Source of the DNA: Typhlomys cinereus
Lineage: Eukaryota; Chordata; Mammalia; Rodentia; Platacanthomyidae
Reading direction: 5' to 3'
Length of the DNA: 64,000 nucleotides
NCBI GenBank assembly: GCA_023101885.1
Contig: JALPQD010000075.1
Span: 7,231,921-7,295,920 of the forward strand
Every line of letters begins with the position of its first letter. The first letter of the stretch is position 1. The notes under the pieces are model-generated. The model was not told the DNA's origin and did not search any database. It saw nothing but the letters and a program-made list of their open reading frames with translations. Positions 25,083 to 35,999 of the stretch are shown in pieces. The translations under genes were made by a program, and so were the position numbers.

Positions 25083-28000
25083 TTCTCTGGTGTTTGTTAG
25101 GCTTTGCCTTCTAAGACTGAAAATACAGTCCTCTTCATTTACTGTTCTGCATTTTTGCGTGGTATCTGAGGATCTCTTCAACCCCACAACCAGAACCTCT
25201 GAACCTCCTAAATAGCCTATTGAATATCTGCACTTTATAGGGCTCCCATGGGTGCTGGTGTTTGTAGCTAAACATCGTCCAGATACATGATCTCTAAACT
25301 TAAGCTGTGACATGTGTTCCTGTTATAATGAGGAGAGCATAGCACGGTCCAGAAAAAGAATTCTGTCTGTAATACCCTAAGCAATCTATACCTGAAGTTC
25401 AGTTACACCATGAATTAGATCACAGGTAAGAGAAATATTTCCTAGTCAGATGAATTGTAGTCAAAGATGCAACCCTAATACTTAATAAAATAGAAGTTTA
25501 TAAATTTTATGTGATTCCTTCCTTTTGCAATGTTTCCAATGACATAAAATATATATATAGTGACCACATTCAAGATTAACTATTTCATCTATCATACATT
25601 GATTCTGTGACTCACAATCTCTATTAGAATTATCTGGAGGGAAAATAGGTTAGACCTTATGTGACTGATGTGGCTAAGAAATTAACTGCTTTATTTATGC
25701 TTTTTATATTATATTAATTTGAAAGAGAGAGACAGAGAAATAGAGATAGGGCTAGAAACAGAGTAACAAAAAAATTTACATGTAAGAAGAAGGACGTGTT
25801 AGAAGACAGCATTTTAGAAGTGATATGGGTTTCTGGGAATGAACTCAGCCAGTTGGTGAACAAGGAACCATATTAAAATAGCTATTACCTCCATAGCCCA
25901 TGATAAATTTTTTCTAAAGTCTGTGGATTCATGCCCAAGAAGCTTCAAACAGATTTTTTCTGTAACTTTAGCCCTAAACATCAGTATTGGAAATATCTAC
26001 ATTTTCTAATTGGGAGCCATTTTCTGGCATTTGACATGGACCAAGGGCATTGTGAAACAAAGAATGTGCTCTACCACTGAGACATACAGCAGCCTTAGCC
26101 AACATCTGCCATGGGTGTCAGTTACCCTTGCATTAGTTTGGTAGAGTTTATTTCATGTGAACCTATGAAAGGGCCACACGCAAACCAAAGCTTCCACCAC
26201 AAGAACCAAAGGAAGTGCTGGAAGAGAGATGCTTTGCCCTTGTTGACCACAGAGCAGTCATTGATATGCATTGCTTACATCCATCTATATGCTATATATA
26301 CAAATATACATATATTTTATATATATATCACTTCATCTATCATCTCTATTTAACCATCAACTTTCAGTCAACTATCATCTATCTATTTATCCTCTCATAA
26401 TCTAGATATCTATCTCTGCCGTCTACCATGTATCTTTCTTTAGCCTGTATCTATTAGCTATTTTCATTTATATACATGTCTAGCCATCCATCTATCATAT
26501 CTATTCGTATTCTGAAATAATGCCTACAGAACCCAATTACATGAAAATTTTGAATTTCTGTGCATTCATGAATCAGTGAATGAATGAACAAATTGTCACA
26601 GGTGCACACACTTTGGTGTACATGTGTATGCACATGTGTATACAAATGCTTGTGTGAATAGATACATGCGTTATACAACACTCTACAAACCTTGTGAATT
26701 TAGGTATCACTTATGTTTGTAAACTTTTCACATTGTATTTTTCGACACCATTATTTCCACCTTTTTTCTTCTCTACATTTCAAAGCCTTGACCCTGAATT
26801 CAGACCCATATAAGCTGATGTTCTGGAAGATGAAAGGGAGCAGGCAGGAAACACCAAAAGAGGAGGGAGGGGAGAAAGGGAAGAGAAAGAGAAGGAAGAG
26901 TGGAATGTGGAGACAGAAGGGGAGAAGAGAGGAAGGGGGGCAAGGATACCTACCCATTGAGTTTCTGAAAAATATAATTAGGTGAAAAAGAAAGAACTGT
27001 GATTATGTGTTTATGCTTATGTATTATATAAGCACTGTGTTTATGGGTATATTAAGAACTCAGAAACAACTTCTATTTTCAAATACTATATACTCATGAA
27101 ATTTTTTTCCTTTCAATTAATGCTCATATATTAGTTGCCAAGTTTTAGTCTTTTCAAATATTTAAAATTTGAGAAAATATCTGTTACAGGTTCACTTCTC
27201 AGAACTTAAGAGTTCAGTATCAGCATATTTTATGGTTCTACATATTTTTAGAATATTTCATATCTTATGGATATTCCCTAATTAAAACTAATTAAACCCT
27301 CTTTCTTCTACATAGACATCTTTAAGAATCTCTCTCCTACCCTGCTGTTCGCCAGGAACCTCTCTAGTTCTCATACTTGCACCCATCTTTCTTCCCTCAC
27401 GGACTTCTCCAGCCTCTCTTTCTTTCCTGGGTTACCTGTACAAGATACCCTAGCCCTCATGGCAACTCCCTCACAAGTCAACAACAGCAGTTATAATAAT
27501 ACAGAATTCAGACAGAAGGTACATCCATCCAGTCTGACACCAACACAGGATCCATAGAAACTCTGCACTCAACATAGGTCACCAGCACTGATTGGAGAAA
27601 CAGTTGTATTCTATAGTCAGAACCTTCACCTTTCTGTTGAAGTCAGATGGGCCAACAATTGACAAGTAATTTTTTCCTTGTTTGTTCTTTTTTTTTTTTA
27701 TAAATTTGTTTTGTGCATTTTTTTTCTATTTTGTACTTCCATTTCTTTTTCTGTTCTTGAAACTAGCTCATTTTTCCAACATAATTTTGCATTCTTAAAC
27801 ATGTTATGAGAGTTGGAATGCTGGATTGCATGTTACTGAGTTAGGATTCAATATTGTAGCTTAAAATCCCCATCCAGATTACTACACATCATGCTTTACC
27901 ATTATCTTTCATGTAGATCTCCTATAACTCCCCTCCCTGAGACCTCCCTGAGACCTCCCACCCTGCCCATAATCTAATGCCACAATCCTTTATCCTCCCA

Positions 28001-28239
28001 CACTGTAACAAACTCTAAAACTTCTCAAGTTCTCTAATAGTCCCACACATCTTTGCTGCCTCTCCATATCCAAGTTAAATCTTCTCCCAGTTATCACCCA
28101 TCATACACTTTTACTACTTGTACTTTTGTTAGCAAAAAGCCAAACATATACCTTATCAACATCATCTAAGTATTGAAGCAAAGCATTCCAGATTAAACAC
28201 AACAATCCTATCGAAGAACTAGCACTCAGTGACTCCACA
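25083..28239. other. AT-rich DNA, mostly unassigned
   Basis: No gene recognised. A minus-strand frame at 25313-25011 partly overlaps L1 and resembles no family I know. Around 26060-26105 a decayed ID/tRNA-SINE head is visible in reverse (ctctaccactgaga). 26280-26460 is a TATA/CTAT microsatellite zone. 26815-26990 resembles the purine-rich 3' end of an old L1. The remainder (26990-28239) has no clear repeat or coding signal. Confidence 0.6.
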
Positions 28240-28760
28240 GTAAACTTCACTCAAAATCTACCCAAAAACTTGAAGCATTCCCATTTAGATCAGAGTGGAG
28301 ACAAGGATATCCTCCCTTACCATGCCTGTTTAATATCATGATTGAAGTTTTAATTAAAGAAATAACACAAGGGGGCTAGAGAGGTGGCTCAGGGGTTAAG
28401 CCTCTGCCTTGCAGGCGGAAGGTCTTGAATTCGGATCCTAGACCCCACGTATAGACGCCAGCGGAAGTGGGGGCAGCCTGTGTTTCTGGTCCTGGTAGGG
28501 CGGAGCCTGTGAATCCTGGGGCAGAGTAAACGAGGAGGTGGAGGCGTCCATGGTGGTTCCCGAATTCGTCCGTGGTTCTACAGACACACACATACATACA
28601 TACACACGCACACACACTCACAATTGAATAAATAATAAAAAAAGTAAACTTTAAAAAAAAAAAAGAAATAACACAAGAGCTGGATATAAAGTTGGTACAA
28701 ATAGAAAGGGAAATTTTTGAGGAATCCCTAATTGCAAATTTCGTAGTGAAATCACTTCCT
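28240..28760 (+). mobile_element. Old L1 ORF2 fragment, split by SINE
   Basis: Decayed ORF2 sequence (an equivalent of copy C around 19890-19960 is recognisable near 28270-28350) continues after the SINE at 28678. Far more diverged than copies A to D. Confidence 0.65.
28372..28661 (+). mobile_element. B2-like SINE
   Basis: Full SINE with a mixed CA tract, flanked by exact aaagaaataacacaag (28356-28371 and 28662-28677). Confidence 0.95.
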
Positions 28761-29219
28761 AATGCTCATCACATTCTGCAATATGGGGGGCACCTTCCTT
28801 CTTGCTGCTTGTCTAGCATATGGCCGCAGGGGAACATCGTGGTGGCTGTGGAGAACTTTTCCATCACGGCTTCAGCTTTACGGCTGCTATGCTGCATCAG
28901 TGCCCCAAACTGTTACATTATTTTGCTATTTTTTTAAATATTTTTATTATTATTATTATTTATTCAACTGTGCGCATGTGCGTGTGTATGTGCGTGTGTG
29001 TGTGTGCTGGGGTGATTTTCCCAGGCACACACTGTGATGACTCCAGGCCTTCGGGGCAGAGAAAGGCAAAGTTGCTGCAGGCCCTTTACCGCCTCACCCA
29101 AATCCAGGGGACTCTGGACACAGCAGGGAGTCTGTCAAGGTGAGACTCATTCACTCACTCATTCACTCATTCATTCACTCAGTTACACAGCTGCTGGCTG
29201 TGATGATGAAGATAAGTAA
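28761..29219. other. Unassigned, with SINE tail fragment
   Basis: 28935-29005 is the A/T and GT-rich tail of a reverse B2-like SINE without its body. The flanks have no identified origin. A short (cattcact)n-like microsatellite lies at 29148-29185. Confidence 0.5.
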
Positions 29220-29525
29220 AGCCTGGCCGCCTGCACCTCCACCTCAGCCCTGGCCAGGGAGTTTGTCAGAGCAAGATCTCAGTTTATTGGGGATAACAAA
29301 TCAGCTTATATAGACAAAGAATCAGAGCGCGTGAAACAGGCAGCCCATTACCTTGATGGTCAGTAAAGCACATAGGCTGCATAGGTCAGACTAAACATAA
29401 ATCTATATTGGCTCCTATGAGCCAATTAGGACTCTCTGTAATGTGATCAGGGTTACACCTAGGACACTAGCTTCCAGCGCCATCTTTGGTCCCATGTGCT
29501 AAGCCATGCCCTGCTCACTCCCTCC
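29220..29525 (-). repeat. Solo LTR fragment of the ERV's LTR family
   Basis: Reverse-complement matches to the ERV LTR at 10151: poly(A) signal (tttatt at 29281), TATA (ttatata near 29303) and the U3 block cagcgccatctttggtccca. More diverged than the two LTRs of the provirus, so it is a separate, probably older, insertion. Confidence 0.85.
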
Positions 29526-29594
29526 CAGACTGTTATCCCTGGGCAGGCAGGGATAAGCGGCCTGCGCTTTTGGTCCTGGGGGGGGGGGTCAATG

Positions 29595-29600
<6 letters not shown>

Positions 29601-29642
<42 letters not shown>

Positions 29643-29856
29643 AACCACAGGTGAATTCGGGAACTACCATGGACCGCCTCCGCCTCCTCCTTGTTTACTC
29701 TGCCCTGGGATTCACACGCTCTGCCCTACCAGGACCAGAAATGCAGGCTGCCCCTGCTTCTGCCCAGTGTCTATATGTGGGGTTTAGGATCAGAACTCGG
29801 GACCTTCCGCCTGCAAGGCAGAGGCTTAACCCATGAGCCACCTCTCCAGCCCCAAG
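29601..29856 (-). mobile_element. B2-like SINE (minus), part of inverted duplicate
   Basis: SINE body and head in reverse. Its CA/GT tail joins directly to an L1 fragment (tcaatgatatgt) rather than to a target duplication. It shares its insertion site with the plus-strand SINE at 37947. Confidence 0.9.
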
Positions 29857-29899
29857 ATAGATCTCTTAAGTTGGTGTTGTCAATGCCTGGCCAATAACC

Positions 29900-30272
29900 T
29901 TTTTTTTTTAATTTATTTCTTCCACTCATACAAAGTTGATAAGTACTCCATTCCCCTCCCTCCCTCCACCCCTCCCTGGATCCCCTTGCTCCCTCCCCCC
30001 TTTTCCCCTACCTTTTCCCCTTTCCCCCCCTTTCTTCCAGTGCTCCCCCCCCCCCCCCCCCCGCTTCCCTGGAGCATCCTTTAGTGTGCATGTCAAACTT
30101 CCCTCTGGGTCCACTTCTCTAATGAGGTGTAAGGACTCAGTAGCATTGCCTAGAGCTCTTTCTTATGTTCCCCTTTAGTGTAGGAACACTATTGTGGCTT
30201 TTAATCCCTTGCTTCTAAGGATCCTAGTGCCTGTGATCCATGCTAGACTTTGGGGGGGGGTCAATGATATGT
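29900..30272 (-). mobile_element. L1 3'UTR end (minus), part of inverted duplicate
   Basis: Reverse L1 3' end with a C run of about 16 near 30048. The segment 29857-29899 between it and the SINE corresponds to 37910-37946, showing common descent with the L1+SINE block at 37254-38235. Confidence 0.88.
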
Positions 30273-30530
30273 CGGAGACCTACAGAATATTAATAAAAAG
30301 ACTCATGAATAAACTGGAGTATGAAAGGAAACCCTGAGATTGAATTCTTAGAAGAAAATTCCAGATCCAGATACTGAAATTGATGAAAGGAGAATGGGTT
30401 CACCAAGATGTACTTGTATAGGCCTTTGTTTGATCCTTTGGTCCACATTCTGCGTAGAACAGAACTTGTTCACATTCCCGAGAACAGACACACATCACAC
30501 TGGTACGTAATCGTTGTGAAGGTGAATCAG
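30273..30530. other. Unassigned
   Basis: Single-copy-looking sequence between two L1 ends. A plus-strand frame from about 30408 reads into the following L1. Nothing recognised. Confidence 0.5.
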
Positions 30531-30871
30531 GAAGCATGGATCACAGGCACTAGGATCCTTAGAGGCAAGGGATTAACAGCCACAATAGTGTTCCTATACT
30601 TAAGGGGAACACAAGAAAGTTCTAGGAAATGCCACTGAGTCCTTACACCTCATCAGAGAGGAGGACCCAGAGGAAAGTTTGATATACACATTGAAGGATG
30701 CTCCAGGGATGGGGGGGAGGAGGCACTGGGAGATAGGGAGGGAGGGGAGTAAGGAAGGGGAAAAGGGGGGAGGGAGCAAGGGTGTCTAGGGAGGGGTGGA
30801 GGGAGGGAGGGGACCCATGTACCTATTAAGTTTGTATGAGCAGAAATAAATAAATAAATAAATTATATAAA
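30531..30871 (+). mobile_element. 5'-truncated L1 3' end
   Basis: L1 3'UTR from the gcatggatcacaggcactag block to the G-rich tract and an (aaat)n tail. Confidence 0.9.
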
Positions 30872-30872
30872 A

Positions 30873-31106
30873 AAAAAAACTCTGCCTCACAAGCAGAAGG
30901 TCCCATATAAAAAACACCACGCAAAAATGGCAGAGACCTGCACTTCTAATCCTGGTGGGCAGAGCCTGAGAAATCCCAGGGGGAAGCAAGAAGGAGGTAG
31001 AAGCAATCCAAGATGATTTCTGAAGTCACCCTTGGCTCTCCACAGGGACACACAGTGCCCTCTGATGGGCACGCATGAAAATCAATAAAGTTTTAAAAAA
31101 AGAATT
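30873..31106 (+). mobile_element. Older B2-like SINE subfamily, truncated head
   Basis: Related to the young SINEs but with a different body (cctgcacttctaatcctgg, ccacagggacacacagtg) and an aataaagttt tail. The head is incomplete. Confidence 0.8.
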
Positions 31107-31436
31107 TAAAAAATAAGAAAGAGCCACAGAGATTATACTATATGTTACTCTAATATTTTATGGTAAAACTGGGAATAGTGAAAAATGATTTAGAATTCGT
31201 ATTTGGGCACTTCTTTTTTTTTTATTGTTTCGTTGAGAATGTTTTATTGTTTTCTTGATTTTTACATGAATAGAGTAAATTTAGTCTCAGTACATGCTAC
31301 TTAAACCCAAGTCTCATTCTCCCATTGAAAATCTTCCTCATCCCTATGACTCCTCCCTGTTGCGGGAACAGTCTTTCCTCTGTTGGTCAAATATCCCTTC
31401 GTGGTTACCAAAAGATGCAGGAACAGTCTCATCAAA
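31107..31436. other. Unassigned / possible ERV leader
   Basis: AT-rich. 31360-31436 shows weak reverse similarity to the sequence just downstream of the plus-strand LTR at 40427, so it may be leader DNA of the same ERV family attached to the LTR at 31437. Confidence 0.5.
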
Positions 31437-32202
31437 TGTTACAGGAACAACCGTCCCAGTGTTGCAAGATTCTTGTGTTCATGAGTCGAAGACTGAAACC
31501 AGAACACATGCAGAAGATTAAGATAGTTTATATAAAACCATAATCCAGAACATAACTCTATATCAACCACCTGGAACTAGGCCAGACTAATCTCTCCCCA
31601 TCCTGAAGCTCAAGGAAATTTGCGGAAGAGGGGGCGGTAAGATTGTAAGAGCACAAGGATGGGAAGAGTCATGATATGCAAGATACTCCACACAAGCTAG
31701 GACCGAAACAATCATAATTGGACTTTGCATGCCCCGCGCAATGTCCAACACACTAGCTTTTGCTAAAGGCACTAAGATCCTTGGAGGCAAGGGATTGACA
31801 GCCACAGTAGTGTTCCTATGCTTAAGGGGAACATGGGAAACGGTTCTGGGAAATGCCCCTGGGTCCTTGCACCTCATCAGGAGAGGAGGACCCAGAGGAG
31901 AGTTTGGCATGCTTATTAAAGGATGCTCCAGGGATGGGAGGGGGAGGCACTGGGGGATGGGGAGGGAAGGAGGGGGGTGGGGAGCACAGGAGGATGGGGG
32001 GTTGGAGGGAGGGGGGACCGGTGTACCTGTTAAGTTTGTATGAGTGGAAATAGAAAGAAAGAAAGAAAGAGACAGAGAGAGAAGGAAGAAGAAGAAGGAA
32101 GGAGGAAGGAAGAAGGAAGGGAGGGAGGAGGGAGGGAGGGAGGGAGGGAGGAGGGAGGGAGGAGGGAGGAGAGAGAGAGAGAGAGAGAGAAGAGAAAGAG
32201 AG

Positions 32203-32272
<70 letters not shown>

Positions 32273-32762
32273 TTTATTAGTGGAGAGAAAGGCTAGAACT
32301 CATGGACTTCAGATGTGGAGTGCCCTGAGGGGCAGGCGTGCCGGAGAACTCACGGACCCCAGGCATGGAATCCATGAGAAGCAAGCAGCTGGAAAAAACT
32401 CATGGCACCCCGAGTGCCATGAGGGGCTAGGGCACCAAAGATGGCTGCCAGGGATCAGGCATATTTATACACCTAGGCAAGCCAAGGGAAACTGGCTTTT
32501 TCTCCTTGGTTAGTTCCCATTGGGGCCCAACCCAGTTGCTTTTGGGCCCACTTGAGGCTAGAGATAAAGTTGTTTTTTGGATGTGGAGGGCTCATCTCCA
32601 TAATCACTTCATAGGGAAGTTGGCCATCTTATCTCTGTGAAGATTGGAGTCAGTTCCTCAGCAGGGGTGTTCCTTCAGGGTGATCCCAGCAGTGGGGGAT
32701 GACCTTCACGAATTCCAAAAATCTTCAAAGACCTTTAGAGAGCCATCCCAGCATAGTTGTTC
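31437..32762 (-). repeat. LTR of second ERV family (minus), split by L1
   Basis: R/U5 end at 31437-31531 and R/U3 at 32267-32762, in reverse. It matches the plus LTR at 39848-40426, including a poly(A) signal (tttatt near 32274) and TATA (tttata near 32461). An L1 insertion separates the parts. Confidence 0.87.
31532..32266 (+). mobile_element. L1 3' end inserted in LTR, with GAAA/GGAA tail
   Basis: L1 3'UTR, G-rich tract, then a purine microsatellite (32045-32266: gaaa, ggaa, ggga and ga units) that grew from the A-rich tail. Flanked by agatagtttat (31521-31531 and 32267-32277). Confidence 0.92.
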
Positions 32763-32792
32763 TAATCTTGCCTTACTCCCCACCCCACTTTC

Positions 32793-32996
32793 CTGACTTT
32801 TTTTTTCCACTCATACAAACCTAGTAGGTACCCCATCCCCTTCCTCCCTCTACCCCTGCCTGGATCCCCTTGCTCCCTCCCTGCTTTTCCCCTTCCTTCC
32901 CCCCCTTCCTTTCTTCCAGTGCCTCCCCCCCATTCCTGGAGCATCCTTTAGTGTGCATGTCAAACTTCCCTCTGGGTCCTCCTCTCTGATGAGGTA
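32793..32996 (-). mobile_element. L1 3' end fragment (minus)
   Basis: Reverse of the L1 G-rich 3' terminus and the preceding 3'UTR block, with a short T run at its start. Confidence 0.88.
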
Positions 32997-33441
32997 CTGC
33001 CCACTGAGTTTCATAGGGTTCTCCATGTTGGAATGTGCCTGTGTGCCTGCTGGAGTATGGGTAATGTATCATGGATGTAATAACTGTGCTTCCCACAGTC
33101 AACATAACACCCCAGGGTTCCTTAGGGAGGTGTAGTGGATTATGGGTCTTTCTTCTTCCATGATGAAATGTATGCGGAACCAAATGTATGCAGGTCTTAG
33201 GAAGTAAACACAGCTGTACTGGCTTCATGGCTGTGTCAGACCTGTCTTACACTGGACAGGACTTAAGGCAAGAGAATGCCAACTAGCACTGTGCTAAGGA
33301 GCCTTTCCTGGGTCAAGAAATTCAAACCTTCAGGGCAACCTGCAGAGTGAAGTAAAGGACTCTGGGAAAAGTTACAGGAGAGAGCACTATCGCCCGTTAT
33401 TCATAGCAGTGACAGGGAAGTTCATGGCTAAATAAGTCAAA
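32997..33441. other. Unassigned
   Basis: No gene or known repeat recognised. It abuts the LTR at 33442 and could be internal or flanking DNA of that element. Confidence 0.5.
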
Positions 33442-34001
33442 TGAAAGACCCCCGTCTTTCAGTCAGGAACGAGGCCACCGAGAGAAAGACCAAGACCCTT
33501 CTCGCTGCAATAGCATGAGGTTTTATTTAACGACGCGCCGGGCGGCTCCAGCAACCTTTCACGCAGGAAAGACTGAAGCGGCCCCGAGCAGCTCGGGCAA
33601 GGGGTTTTTAAGGGGTCTTGGGGTGGGGGGGTGTTGCTTAACTGAGGAATTTTCTATGACCTTTACAGTCATTGGTCGGCAAGAGCTCGGGTGGAATTGG
33701 CTCTTGGTGATCGTTCAGTCCACCTGCTTAACCGCAGGCTGTTCATTCTGGGTGACCTTCATTGATGGAATTCCCCTTTGGGCAAACTTGCTTTTCCAGA
33801 ACTGAAGGGCTGGAGGTCTTAAGGGGTGGGGAAGTACCTGTAAAAAGCTCAAGGCTGTACATAGTTTTAAGCAATGACTAACAATGGATGCTTGGATGGC
33901 TATAAACAATGGATGCCTGAATGACTACAAGCAAGGCCTATACTGTGGGCTTGAACCAGCCTGCTTTGTGAATTTTAGGGCGAGGGTCTCAGGGTCCAAC
34001 A
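33442..34001 (-). repeat. Solo LTR, third family (minus)
   Basis: Reverse LTR starting TGTTGGACCCTGAGACC and ending with a gggggtctttca-type terminus, with AATAAA (reverse at about 33515-33520) and a TTAAAAA box about 85 bases upstream. The layout resembles rodent LTRs with short R regions. No clear target duplication is visible. Confidence 0.78.
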
Positions 34002-34009
34002 TTCTTAAC

Positions 34010-34510
34010 AATATGACAGCACAGGAACTTGCAAGAATCCGAGAGTTTAATCATTCAGTAACTCTACGAGCCTGGAAAGGCTTTAAACAGAACCTCTGGT
34101 ATGGGATCCCAATGAGACACACTCGGGCTAGGGAAAAGTCTTTATTGTGGGGCAGAAGAAAACTGGGGCTTCAGGACCACACTCAGAAGTGTAGCGTAGG
34201 CTTCCGGGAGCAGACAGTTCTTATAGCAGAAAACTACAACGAGAGGGTTGAGGTTACCATAGAAACAGGATTGGGGGCTGGGAAAGTACCATGAGAAAGA
34301 ACCAGGTGACAGGATCTTTATCATGGGGTTAGCAGAGCATAAGGCGGAACCTTTCCTGAGGGCAGACCCCAGAAAAGAACATCCTGTGGTAGTCCTAAGA
34401 CATCTGAATGTTATCTAGATTCATGACCCTAAAGCCAGAAGCAAAAATTACAGAAGCAAAACAGCACCTAGTGTTCCAGAAAATGTTTCCCCTAATTACA
34501 GAGCACCTGG
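34010..34510 (-). repeat. Probable LTR, fourth family (minus)
   Basis: Reverse TATA-like ATAAG (about 34213) lies roughly 70 bases from a reverse poly(A) signal CCACAATAAAGAC (about 34140-34148), the spacing expected of an LTR. Boundaries are approximate and no partner copy exists in the window. Confidence 0.5.
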
Positions 34511-34935
34511 TCAAAGTTTGTGCCCAACGGGATGGATCTTGGTTCCTAAGCCTCTTGTAAAAGTCTGGAGAAGGAGTGAGCTTTTTCTCTCAATTTTTAA
34601 AATCATTTTAAACCCATAAACTGACTTCTGGAGCCCCCTCACCTCAAAGAGCAACCCACAGACTGATCTGTGGATCATTGGGATACTTGGGTGGATGGGG
34701 TCAGTCTGAGCATTATCACTACCCAAACCTGATTGAAGCAAGTTGCCAACACAGGCAGAGCCCGGAACTCGGTGGCCTGCAGTGGATCCTGTGAGCCATT
34801 TTGGAACATTCAATTAAGGTAACATGAGGTATCAATGAATATGTAAACTGTACAGGGAACTCCAGGGATACAAATCTAGTGGGTCTTTGCCTATGCTGGG
34901 GCCTGTTTTTGGTGATGCGGCTTTCTTTAAAACCA
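34511..34935. other. Unassigned
   Basis: No coding or repeat signal recognised in about 425 bases. Confidence 0.5.
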
Positions 34936-34942
34936 CCCATGC

Positions 34943-35173
34943 GGGGCTAGGGAGATGGCTCAGGGGTTAAGACTTTTCCTTGCAAGCAAAAATTCCTGGG
35001 TTCGGATCCCAGGTCCCACATAAGAAAAAAAAAAAAAAAGTCAGAAGAAAAATGGTGGTGGCTTGCACTTCCAACCCTAGTGGGCAGAGCTTCGGATATC
35101 CCAGAGTGAAGCAAAAAGCAAGAAGCAATCCAGGATGATTCCCAAAGTCACCTTTGGTCCTCCACAGGGACAC

Positions 35174-35214
<41 letters not shown>

Positions 35215-35216
35215 AC

Positions 35217-35295
<79 letters not shown>

Positions 35296-35314
35296 GATAA
35301 ATAGATAGATAAAT
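34943..35314 (+). mobile_element. Older B2-like SINE with CT and TAGA microsatellites
   Basis: Head ggggctagggagatggctca, internal A run, older body type, then (ct)n at 35179-35211 and (taga)n at 35216-35312. A short acccatg occurs on both sides (34936-34942 and 35315-35321). Confidence 0.85.
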
Positions 35315-35320
35315 ACCCAT

Positions 35321-35425
35321 GTGAGCTCACTTCCACAGCACATATACTAAAATTGGAACCATACAGAGATTACCATGGCCCTTAAGCAAGAAAGACAAAA
35401 ATTCATGAAGTGTTCCATAAATTTT
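35321..35425 (+). pseudogene. RNU6 pseudogene: U6 snRNA pseudogene
   Basis: About 105 bases resembling U6 spliceosomal RNA: starts gtg, keeps cagcacatatactaaaattg and tacagaga, and ends in a short A tract instead of the usual T-run terminator. The ACAGAGA-region flank is changed (agattaccatgg) and several other substitutions are present. It is a retroposed, non-functional copy lying directly after a SINE microsatellite. Confidence 0.92.
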
Positions 35426-35696
35426 AAAAAAAAATCCATTCTCCCAGAAGAAATAGATCACTAATATACCTATAGGTCAGCAATTAAAATGCATACCAGC
35501 AGTATGATAAACCTGGATGAAATCATTTCTTCAGTTGCTGATCCCCATCTCACGTGGTTATGCGTTGACCTGGTCCCAGGAAGGTCACACACCAGTGACA
35601 AAGGAATCAGTCTTGGGCTTCACTTGGGTGGTCACATTGTGCCTTTGTGGGTCAACATAGGTGTTTGAGACTTTGTAACGTTTTGTGCATTTAGAT
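35426..35696. other. Unassigned
   Basis: Nothing recognised. It serves as the target of the following SINE. Confidence 0.5.
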
Positions 35697-35706
35697 ACGT
35701 CCTGCT

Positions 35707-35725
35707 TTTATTTTATTTATTCAAT

Positions 35726-35782
<57 letters not shown>

Positions 35783-35989
35783 CCAAGGGCGAATTCGGGA
35801 ACCACCATGGACAACCTCCACCTCCTTCTTTATTTACTCGCCCGGGATTCACAGGCTCCGCCCACCAGGACCAGAAGCAAACCCCCCCCACCCCGCTTCC
35901 GCCCTGCGTCTATACGTGGGGTCTAGGATCGGAACTCAGGACCCTCTCCCTGCAAGGCAGAGGATTAACCCAAGCCATCTCTCCAGCCC
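35707..35989 (-). mobile_element. B2-like SINE (minus)
   Basis: Full reverse copy with a GT run (35728-35780), flanked by acgtcctgct (35697-35706 and 35990-35999). Confidence 0.94.
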
Positions 35990-35999
35990 ACGTCCTGCT

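Noticed and set aside
25011..25313. 100-codon minus-strand frame with several Cys residues
   Set aside because: Partly overlaps L1 3'UTR, has no recognisable domain and no supporting splice sites; could be an unknown exon but cannot be supported.
32040..32513. 157-codon frame rich in K, E, R and G
   Set aside because: Translation of the purine microsatellite running into an antisense LTR.
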